From positions 1 through 64,000 of the forward strand of contig NZ_LJBR01000097.1 in NCBI RefSeq assembly GCF_001282115.1: DNA of 64,000 nt, given 5' to 3'. Below the pieces are notes generated by a model, which saw only the letters and a program-made list of their open reading frames with translations, was not told the origin of the DNA and did not search any database. The position numbers and the translations under genes are program-made. This document shows positions 42,516 through 50,814 of the stretch, piece by piece. How positions within the stretch are numbered: position 1 is the first letter of the stretch; every line of letters starts with the position of its first letter. This stretch comes from Streptomyces sp. NRRL B-24085. Lineage in GTDB: Bacteria > Actinomycetota > Actinomycetes > Streptomycetales > Streptomycetaceae.

Positions 42516-45059
42516 ATGGGACGCGGCAGGCTTCGGATCTTTCTCGGTGCGGCGCCGGGCGTCGGGAAGACGTACGCGATGCTGGCCGAGGCGCACCGCA
42601 GGAGCGAGCGGGGCACCGACTGTGTCGTGGGCTTCGTGGAGCATCACGGGCGGCCGCGGACCGAGGCGATGCTGCACGGGCTGGAGCAGGTGACGCGCCG
42701 GGAGGCCGGTGTCGTCACCGAGATGGACGTGGACGCCGTCCTGCGCCGCGCCCCCGCCGTGGCCCTGGTGGACGAACTCGCCCACACCAACACCCCCGGC
42801 TCGCGCAACGCCAAGCGCTGGCAGGACGTGGAGGAACTGCTCGCGGCCGGGATCGACGTGGTCTCGACGGTGAACATCCAGGACCTGGAGTCGCTCGGTG
42901 ACGTGGTCGAGTCGATCACCGGGGTGCGGCAGCGCGAGACCGTGCCCGACGAGGTCGTACGGCGGGCCGACCAGATCGAGCTTGTCGACATGTCGCCCCA
43001 GGCGCTCAGAAGGCGGATGGCGCACGGCAACATCCACCAGCCCGACAAGGTCGACGCGGCCCTCTCCAACTACTTCCGGCCCGGCAACCTCACCGCCCTG
43101 CGGGAGCTCGCGCTGCTGTGGGTGGCCGACCGGGTCGACGAGTACCTCAAGCAGTACCGCAGTGAGCACCAGGTCTCGACGATCTGGGGGTCCAGGGAGC
43201 GGATCGTCGTCGGGCTGACCGGCGGCCCGGAGGGCCGGACGCTGATCAGGCGGGCCGCGCGCCTCGCCGAGAAGGGGGCCGGCGGCGAGGTGCTCGCCGT
43301 CTACATAGCCCGCAGCGACGGCCTGACCTCCGCCTCGCCCAAGGAACTCACCGTGCAGAGGACCCTCGTCGAGGATCTTGGCGGAACCTTTCACCATGTG
43401 GTCGGCGACGACATACCGGCCGCGTTGCTCGACTTCGCGCGCGGTGTCAACGCCACCCAGATCGTCCTCGGCTCCTCCCGCCGCAAGACCTGGCAGTACG
43501 TCTTCGGACCCGGCGTGGGCGCGACCGTGGCCCGCGAGTCCGGACCCGACCTGGATGTGCACATCGTCACCCACGAGGAGGTCGCCAAGGGGCGCGGACT
43601 GCCCGTCGCCCGCGGCGCGCGGCTGGGGCGGACCCGGATCCTGTGGGGCTGGCTGGTGGGACTGGCCGGCCCGGTGCTCCTGACGGCACTCCTCACCACC
43701 GTCGACCTCGGCCTCGCCAACGACATGCTGCTGTTCCTGGCGGTCGTGGTCGCCGCGGCCTTGCTCGGCGGCCTCTTCCCCGCGCTCGCCTCGGCGGCGG
43801 CCGGCTCGCTGCTGCTGAACTACTTCTACGCACCGCCCCTGCACCGCTGGACCATCGCCGACCCGAAGAACATCGTCGCCATCGTGATCTTCGTGGGCGT
43901 CGGCATCTCGGTCGCCTCCGTCGTCGACCTGGCCGCCAGGCGGACCCATCAGGCCGCCCGGCTGCGCGCCGAGGCGGAGATCCTGTCCTTCCTCGCCGGC
44001 AACGTGCTGCGCGGCGAGACCGGCCTGGAGGAGCTCCTGGAGCGGGTGCGCGAGACCTTCGGCATGGAGTCGGCGGCCCTGCTGGAACGGGCGGGCGGAG
44101 CCGAGCCGTGGACCTGCGCCGGCCGTGCGGGACTCGGGCCGCCCGTGGAGCGGCCGGAGGACGCCGACGTCGACATGCCGGTGGGGGACCACATGGCGCT
44201 TGCGCTCACTGGCCGGGTGCTGCCCGCCGAGGACCGCCGGGTGCTCGCCGCCTTCGCCGCCCAGGCCGCCGTCGTCCTGGACCGCAGCAGGCTCCAGGAG
44301 GAGGCCGACCGGGCCCGCACCCTGGCCGAGGGCAACCGCATCCGTACGGCGCTCCTGGCGGCCGTCTCGCACGACCTGCGGACCCCGCTCGCCGGGATCA
44401 AGGCGGCCGTCTCCTCGCTCAGGTCCGACGACGTGGCGTGGTCGGAAGAGGACCGGGCGGAGCTCCTGGAGGGCATCGAGGAGGGCGCCGACCGGCTGGA
44501 CCACCTGGTGGGCAACCTGCTCGACATGTCCCGCCTCCAGACCGGCACGGTCACCGCGATCATCCGGGAGATCGACCTCGACGAGGTGGTGCCGATGGCG
44601 CTCGGCGGGGTGCCCGACGGCAGCGTGGACCTGGACGTCCCGGAGACCCTGCCGATGGTCGCCGTCGACCCGGGACTGCTGGAGCGGTCGGTGGCCAACC
44701 TGGTCGAGAACGCCGTCAAGTACAGCCCGCCCGGCGCCCCCGTCCGGGTCTCCGCCAGTGCCATCGCCGACCGCGTCGAGGTACGGGTCGTCGACCGCGG
44801 CCCCGGCGTCCCCGACGAGGCCAAGGAGCGCATCTTCGCGCCCTTCCAGCGCTACGGCGACGCCCCGCGCGGCGCCGGTGTCGGACTCGGGCTCGCCGTG
44901 GCCCGGGGTTTCGCGGAGGCCATGAACGGCACCCTCAACGCGGAGGACACGCCCGGGGGCGGCCTCACCATGGTGCTGACGCTCCGAGCGGCACACACGC
45001 GTGCGGAGCTCCCCGCCGACCCCGCCGCAGCGGCAGAACCCGAGAGGCAGGCCACATGA
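42516..45059 (+). CDS. kdpD: KdpD-type sensor histidine kinase
   Basis: An 847-residue sensor for potassium limitation or osmotic stress. The N-terminal KdpD domain has Walker A GAAPGVGKT (11-19) and DELAHTNTPGSRNAKRW; then a Usp-like domain (about 222-360; GSSRRKTWQYVFG), four membrane helices (about 375-475), a GAF domain (about 495-610), HisKA with His619 (SHDLRTPL) and the ATPase domain (NLVENAVKYS, GVGLGLAVA). In other Gram-positives the Usp domain binds c-di-AMP. It overlaps kdpE by 4 bp. The kdpFABC transporter genes are not in the window. The start is ATG 42516; the upstream 1.2 kb is repeat DNA. Confidence 0.93.
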   Translation: MGRGRLRIFLGAAPGVGKTYAMLAEAHRRSERGTDCVVGFVEHHGRPRTEAMLHGLEQVTRREAGVVTEMDVDAVLRRAPAVALVDELAHTNTPGSRNAKRWQDVEELLAAGIDVVSTVNIQDLESLGDVVESITGVRQRETVPDEVVRRADQIELVDMSPQALRRRMAHGNIHQPDKVDAALSNYFRPGNLTALRELALLWVADRVDEYLKQYRSEHQVSTIWGSRERIVVGLTGGPEGRTLIRRAARLAEKGAGGEVLAVYIARSDGLTSASPKELTVQRTLVEDLGGTFHHVVGDDIPAALLDFARGVNATQIVLGSSRRKTWQYVFGPGVGATVARESGPDLDVHIVTHEEVAKGRGLPVARGARLGRTRILWGWLVGLAGPVLLTALLTTVDLGLANDMLLFLAVVVAAALLGGLFPALASAAAGSLLLNYFYAPPLHRWTIADPKNIVAIVIFVGVGISVASVVDLAARRTHQAARLRAEAEILSFLAGNVLRGETGLEELLERVRETFGMESAALLERAGGAEPWTCAGRAGLGPPVERPEDADVDMPVGDHMALALTGRVLPAEDRRVLAAFAAQAAVVLDRSRLQEEADRARTLAEGNRIRTALLAAVSHDLRTPLAGIKAAVSSLRSDDVAWSEEDRAELLEGIEEGADRLDHLVGNLLDMSRLQTGTVTAIIREIDLDEVVPMALGGVPDGSVDLDVPETLPMVAVDPGLLERSVANLVENAVKYSPPGAPVRVSASAIADRVEVRVVDRGPGVPDEAKERIFAPFQRYGDAPRGAGVGLGLAVARGFAEAMNGTLNAEDTPGGGLTMVLTLRAAHTRAELPADPAAAAEPERQAT

Positions 45060-45739
45060 CCAGGGTGTTGGTCGTCGACGACGAGCCGCAGATCGTGCGC
45101 GCCCTCGTGATCAACCTCAAGGCGCGCGAGTACGAGGTCGACGCGGCGCACGACGGCGCCACCGCACTCGAGCTCGCCGCCTCCCGCCACCCCGACGTGG
45201 TCGTCCTCGACCTCGGCCTGCCCGACATGGACGGCGTCGAGGTGATCAGGGAGCTGCGCGGCTGGACCAGGGTGCCGATCCTCGTGCTGTCCGCCCGTCA
45301 CTCCTCCGACGAGAAGGTCGAGGCGCTGGACGCGGGCGCCGACGACTACGTCACCAAGCCCTTCGGCATCGACGAGCTGCTCGCCCGGCTGCGGGCCGCC
45401 GTGCGGCGCGCCGAGCCCGCGGGAGGCGACGAGGAGGACGTCCTGGTGGAGACCGGCGAGTTCACCGTCGACCTGGCCGCGAAGAAGGTCCGCAGGCACG
45501 ACAGGGACGTTCGTCTCACCCCCACCGAGTGGCACCTGCTGGAGGTGCTGGTCCGCAACAGCGGCCGGCTCGTCGGCCAGCGGCAGCTCCTCCAGGAGGT
45601 CTGGGGGCCGTCGTACGGGACGGAGACGAACTACCTGCGGGTCTACATGGCCCAGCTCCGGCGGAAGCTGGAGGCGGACCCCTCGCATCCCAAGCACTTC
45701 GTCACGGAACCGGGCCGGGGATACCGGTTCGAACGCTAG
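45056..45739 (+). CDS. kdpE: KdpE-type response regulator
   Basis: A 227-residue OmpR-family regulator paired with KdpD. Phospho-acceptor Asp52 (VVVLDLGLPDMDG), YVTKPFGIDEL, and a C-terminal winged helix with RLTPTEWHLLEVLVRNSGR and TNYLRVYMAQLRRKLE. ATG 45056 overlaps the kdpD stop (ATGA). It would activate kdpFABC or other K+ genes; the TrkA/KimA-like genes 1-5 kb downstream are possible targets. Confidence 0.93.
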   Translation: MTRVLVVDDEPQIVRALVINLKAREYEVDAAHDGATALELAASRHPDVVVLDLGLPDMDGVEVIRELRGWTRVPILVLSARHSSDEKVEALDAGADDYVTKPFGIDELLARLRAAVRRAEPAGGDEEDVLVETGEFTVDLAAKKVRRHDRDVRLTPTEWHLLEVLVRNSGRLVGQRQLLQEVWGPSYGTETNYLRVYMAQLRRKLEADPSHPKHFVTEPGRGYRFER

Positions 45740-45772
45740 TGCTGCGGGTACAACGCTGTCGGCGCACCCCGG

Positions 45773-45778
45773 TACGCT
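45773..45778 (+). promoter_or_regulatory. -10 hexamer of a probable leaderless promoter
   Basis: TACGCT, 7 nt before ATG 45786; no ribosome-binding site. Confidence 0.5.
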
Positions 45779-45785
45779 TTCGGAT

Positions 45786-46184
45786 ATGAGTGCTGTTCCC
45801 CGTTCCGAGAAGCCGGTGGGCCGGTTCCGGCGCATGCTCGACCGGCTGTCCTCGTCGCAGGAGGACCTGGAGTCCGAGGAGCTGCGGGAGGACACCGCGA
45901 CCGCAGGCTGCACCCGGATCGGTGACTGCCACGACCGTCAGATCGTGACCGTTACTGGTACCTTGCGCACGGTCACCCTGCGTCCGCGTGCGGGCGTCCC
46001 GGCCCTGGAGGCCGAGCTGTTCGACGGCTCCGCCGCCCTCGACGTGGTGTGGCTCGGCCGGCGCTCCATCGTCGGGATAGAACCGGGGCGCAAGCTGATC
46101 GCCTCCGGGCGGATCTCGATGAGCCGGGGCCGCCGGGTGCTGTTCAATCCCAAATACGAACTCCGACCCCTCGGACGGGAGTAG
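45786..46184 (+). CDS. OB-fold nucleic-acid-binding domain protein
   Basis: A 132-residue protein with a single OB fold in the last 90 residues (RQIVTVTGTLRTVTLRPRAG ... ALEAELFDGSAALDVVWLGR ... LIASGRISMSRGRRVLFNPK). The N-terminal 40 residues are charged and helical. Members of this family are found next to DUF3159 and TrkA genes in actinobacteria. It may bind single-stranded nucleic acid; no catalytic residues are evident. The DUF3159 gene starts 3 nt after its stop. Confidence 0.83.
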   Translation: MSAVPRSEKPVGRFRRMLDRLSSSQEDLESEELREDTATAGCTRIGDCHDRQIVTVTGTLRTVTLRPRAGVPALEAELFDGSAALDVVWLGRRSIVGIEPGRKLIASGRISMSRGRRVLFNPKYELRPLGRE

Positions 46185-46187
46185 CCG

Positions 46188-46952
46188 GTGACGTCTCTCG
46201 ACAAGCCGACCGAAGACACTCAGGCCGACGACGCACGGGCGGTGACCGAGGCCGCCCTGTTCGAGGCGTTCGGCGGCGTCCGGGGCATGGTCGAGACGGT
46301 ACTGCCGGGCCTGCTCTTCGTCACGATCTTCACGATCAACAAGGACCTGCACCTGTCGGCGATCGCCGCGCTCGCGGTGTCGCTGCTGCTGGTCGTGGTC
46401 CGCCTGGTCATGCGGGACACCGTCAAGCACGCCTTCAGCGGGGTCTTCGGCGTCGCCTTCGGTGTCGTCTTCGCGATGATGACGGGCAACGCCAAGAACT
46501 TCTACCTGCCCGGCATGCTCTACACCCTGGGCCTGGGCCTTGCGTACGTCGTCACCACGCTCGCGGGCGTGCCGCTGATGGGGCTCATCCTCGGCCCGGT
46601 CTTCAAGGAGAACCTCTCCTGGCGGACCCGCAACCCCGGCCGCAAGAAGGCGTACGCCAAGGCCAGTTACGCCTGGGGCGGCATCCTGCTCGCCAAGTGC
46701 GCGATCCTCTTCCCGCTGTACTGGTGGGCCGACACCGCGCAGCTCGGCTGGGTCCTGGTCGCCCTGAAGATCCCGCCGTTCCTGCTGGCCGTATGGCTGA
46801 CCTGGGTCTTCCTCGCCAAGGCGCCCGCTCCGATCGACGTGTTCGCGGAGATGGAGGCCGAGGAGAAGGCCGAAGAGGAGCGCAGGGCGGCGCAGGCCGC
46901 GGAGCACGGGGACACCGAGGCCGCGGGCGGACGGCACCGGCGCGAGGCCTAG
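46188..46952 (+). CDS. DUF3159 family membrane protein
   Basis: A 254-residue integral membrane protein with about six membrane helices between residues 30 and 215 and a charged, Glu/Arg-rich cytosolic tail. Motifs such as FGGVRGMVETVLPGLLFVTI and GNAKNFYLPGMLYTLGLGL are typical of DUF3159. Function unknown; the constant partnership with potassium genes (OB-fold upstream, TrkA-like downstream) suggests a role in ion transport or its control. GTG 46188 directly follows the OB-fold gene. Confidence 0.86.
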   Translation: MTSLDKPTEDTQADDARAVTEAALFEAFGGVRGMVETVLPGLLFVTIFTINKDLHLSAIAALAVSLLLVVVRLVMRDTVKHAFSGVFGVAFGVVFAMMTGNAKNFYLPGMLYTLGLGLAYVVTTLAGVPLMGLILGPVFKENLSWRTRNPGRKKAYAKASYAWGGILLAKCAILFPLYWWADTAQLGWVLVALKIPPFLLAVWLTWVFLAKAPAPIDVFAEMEAEEKAEEERRAAQAAEHGDTEAAGGRHRREA

Positions 46953-46971
46953 ACCGCTCCACGACGACCGG

Positions 46972-47646
46972 CTAGGAGGCTTCCTCCCGGCGTACCGACA
47001 GCAGGTCCTCGAGCTGTTCCTCGCGGGCCTGGGCGGCCACGAAGAGGAGCTCGTCGCCCGCCTCCAGGGAGTCCTCCTGGGACGGGGTGAGGACCCGGGT
47101 GCCGCGGATGATGGTGACCAGGGAGGTGTCCTCGGGCCACTCCACGTCGCCCACCGTGGTGCCGGCCAGCGCCGACTCCTCGGGCAGGGTCAGCTCCACG
47201 AGGTTCGCGTCGCCGTGGCTGAAGCGGAGCAGGCGGACCAGGTCGCCGACGCTGACCGCCTCCTCGACCAGGGCGGACATCAGGCGCGGGGTGGAGACGG
47301 CGACGTCCACGCCCCAGGACTCGTTGAACAGCCACTCGTTCTTCGGGTTGTTCACCCGGGCGACGACCCGCGGGACGCCGTACTCCGTCTTCGCCAGCAG
47401 GGAGACGACCAGGTTGACCTTGTCGTCGCCGGTCGCGGCGATCACGACGTTGCAGCGCTGGAGCGCGGCCTCGTCCAGGGAGGTGATCTCGCAGGCGTCG
47501 GCGAGCAGCCACTCCGCCTGCGGGACGCGCTCGACCGAGATGGCGGTCGGCGCCTTGTCGACGAGAAGGACCTCGTGGCCGTTCTCCAGCAGTTCGCCCG
47601 CGATCGAGCGGCCGACCGCACCGGCACCGGCAATGGCGACCCTCAT
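46972..47646 (-). CDS. TrkA-type RCK potassium-uptake regulatory protein (second of pair)
   Basis: A 224-residue cytosolic gating subunit. RCK_N Rossmann domain with GAGAVGRSIAGELLENGHEV (residues 6-25) and acidic Asp in LLVDKAP; RCK_C domain from about 140 (LVELTLPEESALAGTTVGDV). Proteins of this type bind NAD(H)/ATP and, through RCK_C, sometimes c-di-AMP, and open Trk/Ktr channels. It begins 1 bp before the end of the upstream TrkA-like gene (ATGA). The channel subunit (TrkH/KtrB) is not in the window. Confidence 0.92.
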   Translation of the reverse strand: MRVAIAGAGAVGRSIAGELLENGHEVLLVDKAPTAISVERVPQAEWLLADACEITSLDEAALQRCNVVIAATGDDKVNLVVSLLAKTEYGVPRVVARVNNPKNEWLFNESWGVDVAVSTPRLMSALVEEAVSVGDLVRLLRFSHGDANLVELTLPEESALAGTTVGDVEWPEDTSLVTIIRGTRVLTPSQEDSLEAGDELLFVAAQAREEQLEDLLSVRREEAS

Positions 47647-48317
47647 CAGTGACCGCCCTCCTCTTCGGGACCCTTGGCGAAGGACGCCTCGACCTTGTCG
47701 ACCTCGTCGGTGCGCATCATCACGTGCACCAGGTCACCCTCCTGCAGCACCGTCTGCGAGGTGGGCAGGATCGCCTCGCCGAGGCGGGTCAGGAACGCCA
47801 CCCGGACGCCCGTCTCCTCCTGCATCCTGCTGATCTTGTGGCCGACCCAGGCGGACGAGGCGTGCACCTCGGCCAACTGGACGCCACCGGTGGGATCGCG
47901 CCACAACGGCTCCGCCCCCGAGGGCAGCAGCCGGCGCAGCATCTGGTCCGCCGTCCAGCGGACCGTGGCCACCGTCGGGATGCCGAGGCGCTGGTAGACC
48001 TCGGCACGCCGGGGGTCGTAGATGCGGGCCGCGACGTTCTCGATGCCGAACATCTCGCGGGCCACACGCGCGGCGATGATGTTGGAGTTGTCGCCGCTGG
48101 AGACCGCGGCGAAGGCGCCGGCCTCCTCGATGCCCGCCTCACGCAGGGTGTCCTGGTCGAAGCCGACTCCGGTGACACGACGACCGCCGAAACCGGAGCC
48201 CAGTCGTCGGAAGGCGGTGGGGTCCTGGTCGATCACGGCGACCGTGTGCCCCTGTTGCTCCAGGGTCTGGGCGAGAGCGGAACCCACTCTCCCGCAGCCC
48301 ATGATGACGATGTGCAC
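47646..48317 (-). CDS. TrkA-type RCK potassium-uptake regulatory protein (first of pair)
   Basis: A 223-residue paralogue with RCK_N (GCGRVGSALAQTLEQQGHTV, Asp in VIDQDP) and RCK_C (VQLAEVHASSAWVGHKISRM). GTG 48317 has GGAAGG 6 nt upstream. It is the CeoB-like partner of the following CeoC-like protein. A 31-residue membrane peptide gene lies 125 bp upstream on the same strand, and a KimA-like transporter gene diverges from it. Confidence 0.92.
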   Translation of the reverse strand: MHIVIMGCGRVGSALAQTLEQQGHTVAVIDQDPTAFRRLGSGFGGRRVTGVGFDQDTLREAGIEEAGAFAAVSSGDNSNIIAARVAREMFGIENVAARIYDPRRAEVYQRLGIPTVATVRWTADQMLRRLLPSGAEPLWRDPTGGVQLAEVHASSAWVGHKISRMQEETGVRVAFLTRLGEAILPTSQTVLQEGDLVHVMMRTDEVDKVEASFAKGPEEEGGH

Positions 48318-48442
48318 GACCGTCCTTCCGGTGTCAATAGTTACTGCTCAGCCACATCAGGGTCTCAGACCGACGCCCAAGCTACACACGCGCGGTAGGA
48401 CGACGGCACCCCTGTGCACGGTTGCCCGTGACTTCGTTCCGA

Positions 48443-48538
48443 TCACCGGCGGCTGATGCTGCGGACGCTCGCGAGAGTCAGGAATCCGAGGCCGACGAGG
48501 GTGGCTGCGGCGCCGATCAGCTCTGCGGTCGTGTGCAC
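48443..48538 (-). CDS. 31-residue single-span membrane peptide
   Basis: A 31-residue peptide (VHTTAELIGAAATLVGLGF, then LTLASVRSISRR). It has one hydrophobic helix of about 19 residues and a basic C-terminus, as expected of a single-span small membrane protein with the C-terminus inside. GTG 48538 has GGAGG 5 nt upstream. I recall very similar short ORFs in other streptomycetes, but could not check. It resembles KdpF in size. Its place upstream of two TrkA-type genes and divergent from a potassium transporter makes a role as a small subunit or modulator of K+ transport plausible. Confidence 0.65.
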   Translation of the reverse strand: MHTTAELIGAAATLVGLGFLTLASVRSISRR

Positions 48539-48685
48539 GGAACCTCCGGAGGCGGTAAGGGGGCGGGGTCTTGTCATATAGGCATGCGCATCCGGTGCCC
48601 CACGGAATCCGTAGCCGGGCGGCCGCCGATTTCACCCGGAGAGCAGATGCGGGGTGCCGGGTGGTTGCCCGCCCGTTCGAACGCT

Positions 48686-48691
48686 TACGCT
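48686..48691 (+). promoter_or_regulatory. -10 hexamer of a probable leaderless promoter
   Basis: TACGCT, 8 nt before GTG 48700. A TTGCCC lies 15 nt further upstream, a poor -35 spacing. Confidence 0.5.
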
Positions 48692-48699
48692 TCTCTGTT

Positions 48700-50745
48700 G
48701 TGTCCAAACTGACCGACGTGCCCAAACGGATCCTGATCGGGCGCGCACTGCGCAGTGATCGGCTCGGGGAAACGCTCCTGCCGAAGCGCATCGCCCTTCC
48801 CGTGTTCGCCTCCGACCCGCTGTCCTCCGTGGCGTACGCGCCCGGTGAGGTGCTGCTGGTCCTGTCCATCGCGGGCGTGTCGGCGTACCACTTCAGCCCC
48901 TGGATCGCCGTCGCGGTCGTCGTGCTGATGTTCACGGTGGTCGCCTCCTACCGGCAGAACGTGCACGCGTACCCGAGCGGCGGCGGCGACTACGAGGTGG
49001 CCAACACCAACCTCGGTCCCAAGGCCGGGCTCACGGTCGCCAGCGCCCTGCTCGTGGACTACGTCCTCACGGTCGCCGTCTCCATCGCCTCCGGCATCGA
49101 GAACCTCGGCTCGGCGATCCCCTTCGTGGTCGAGCACAAGGTGTTCTGCGCGATCGGCGTGATCGTCCTGCTGACCCTGATGAACCTGCGCGGGGTCAAG
49201 GAGTCCGGCTCGCTCTTCGCGATCCCGACCTACGTCTTCGTCGCGGGCGTCTTCGTCATGATCGCGTGGGGTTCGTTCCGCGGCCTGGTGCTCGACGACA
49301 CCATGCGGGCGCCGACGGCGGACTACCACATCAAGGCCGAACACCAGGGTCTGGCCGGTTTCGCCCTGGTCTTCCTGATGCTGCGGGCGTTCTCCTCCGG
49401 CTGTGCCGCGCTCACCGGCGTCGAGGCGATCTCCAACGGCGTGCCCGCCTTCCGCAAGCCCAAGTCGAAGAACGCGGCGACCACGCTCGCGGCGATGGGC
49501 CTGCTGGCGGTCACCATGTTCTGCGGGATCATCGCGCTGGCCATGGCCACCAAGGTCCGCATGGCCGAGAACCCGGCCGTCGACCTGATCCACAACGGCG
49601 TCGCCGTCGGCTCCGACTACGTCCAGAACCCGGTGATCTCCCAGGTCGCCGAGGCCGTCTTCGGCAAGGGCAGCTTCCTGTTCATCGTGCTCGCCGCGGC
49701 CACCGCGCTGGTGCTGTTCCTCGCCGCGAACACCGCGTACAACGGCTTCCCGCTGCTGGGCTCGATCCTCGCCCAGGACCGCTACCTCCCGCGCCAGCTC
49801 CACACCCGCGGCGACCGCCTCGCCTTCTCCAACGGCATCGTGCTGCTGGCGGGCGCGGCCGGACTCCTGGTGTGGATCTACGGCGCCGACTCGACCCGGC
49901 TGATCCAGCTCTACATCGTCGGCGTGTTCGTGTCGTTCACGCTCAGCCAGACCGGCATGGTCCGGCACTGGAACCGCCACCTGGCCACCGAGAAGGACGC
50001 CGCCAAGCGCAGCCACATGATCCGCTCCCGCGCGATCAACGCCTTCGGCGCCTTCTTCACCGGACTCGTCCTGGTCGTCGTGCTGGTCACCAAGTTCACC
50101 CACGGCGCCTGGGTGGCCCTGCTCGGCATGTGCATCTTCTACGCGACGATGACGGCGATCCGGAAGCACTACGACCGGGTGGCCGAGGAGATCGCGGCGC
50201 CCGAGGGCCCGAGCGACGACAGCCTGCGGCCGTCCCGCGTCCACTCCGTCGTCCTGATCTCCAAGATCCACCGCCCGGCGCTGCGGGCACTGGCGTACGC
50301 CAAGCTGATGCGCTCGGACTCCCTGGAGGCCCTGAGCGTCAACGTGGACCCGGCCGAGACCAAGGCGCTGCGCGCCGAGTGGGAGCGGCGCGGGATCGAC
50401 GTACCGCTGAAGGTGCTGGACTCGCCGTACCGCGAGATCACCCGGCCGATCATCGAGTACGTGAAGGGGCTGCGGAAGGAGTCGCCGCGGGACGCGGTGG
50501 CCGTGATCATCCCCGAGTACGTGGTCGGCCACTGGTACGAGCACCTGCTGCACAACCAGAGCGCGCTCCGGCTCAAGGGCCGTCTGCTGTTCACGCCGGG
50601 GGTCATGGTGACCTCGGTGCCGTACCAGCTCCAGTCCTCGGAGGCGGCGAAGCTCCGGGCCAAGCGGCGGCAGGAGTGGAACGCGCCGGGTGCGGTGCGC
50701 CGTGGTCCGGCCGAGCGGGCGAAGGAGCCGTCGGCGCCGAAGTAG
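48700..50745 (+). CDS. KimA-like APC superfamily potassium/amino-acid transporter
   Basis: A 681-residue protein with about 12 membrane helices (residues 30-470) and a long cytosolic C-terminal domain (about 490-680) that resembles the KimA tail. Motifs FASDPLSSVAYAPGEVLLVL, YPSGGGDYEVANTNLG and ALTGVEAISNGVPAFRKPK are characteristic of the KimA branch of APC transporters, which import K+ with protons in Bacillus and are inhibited by c-di-AMP. Older annotations call them amino-acid permeases. GTG 48700 is chosen for the -10 at 48686; the longer reading is not supported. It is divergent from the TrkA pair. Confidence 0.88.
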   Translation: MSKLTDVPKRILIGRALRSDRLGETLLPKRIALPVFASDPLSSVAYAPGEVLLVLSIAGVSAYHFSPWIAVAVVVLMFTVVASYRQNVHAYPSGGGDYEVANTNLGPKAGLTVASALLVDYVLTVAVSIASGIENLGSAIPFVVEHKVFCAIGVIVLLTLMNLRGVKESGSLFAIPTYVFVAGVFVMIAWGSFRGLVLDDTMRAPTADYHIKAEHQGLAGFALVFLMLRAFSSGCAALTGVEAISNGVPAFRKPKSKNAATTLAAMGLLAVTMFCGIIALAMATKVRMAENPAVDLIHNGVAVGSDYVQNPVISQVAEAVFGKGSFLFIVLAAATALVLFLAANTAYNGFPLLGSILAQDRYLPRQLHTRGDRLAFSNGIVLLAGAAGLLVWIYGADSTRLIQLYIVGVFVSFTLSQTGMVRHWNRHLATEKDAAKRSHMIRSRAINAFGAFFTGLVLVVVLVTKFTHGAWVALLGMCIFYATMTAIRKHYDRVAEEIAAPEGPSDDSLRPSRVHSVVLISKIHRPALRALAYAKLMRSDSLEALSVNVDPAETKALRAEWERRGIDVPLKVLDSPYREITRPIIEYVKGLRKESPRDAVAVIIPEYVVGHWYEHLLHNQSALRLKGRLLFTPGVMVTSVPYQLQSSEAAKLRAKRRQEWNAPGAVRRGPAERAKEPSAPK

Positions 50746-50814
50746 ACTGGTGGGCTGTTGTCCTGGCGGGTCGTCGTCCCGCCTCTTCCCTTGACGTTGT
50801 GGAGTCACCCCGCC

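Noticed and set aside
41327-42901. Several open frames in the region after the ABC ATPase gene (for example 41327-42001 and 41865-42368)
   Set aside because: They cross the 94-bp repeat units in changing frames, have low-complexity Arg/Gly/Ala/Pro content and no ribosome-binding site.
42411-44996. Minus-strand open frame of 861 codons opposite kdpD
   Set aside because: Shadow of a well-conserved kinase gene; no start context or domain.
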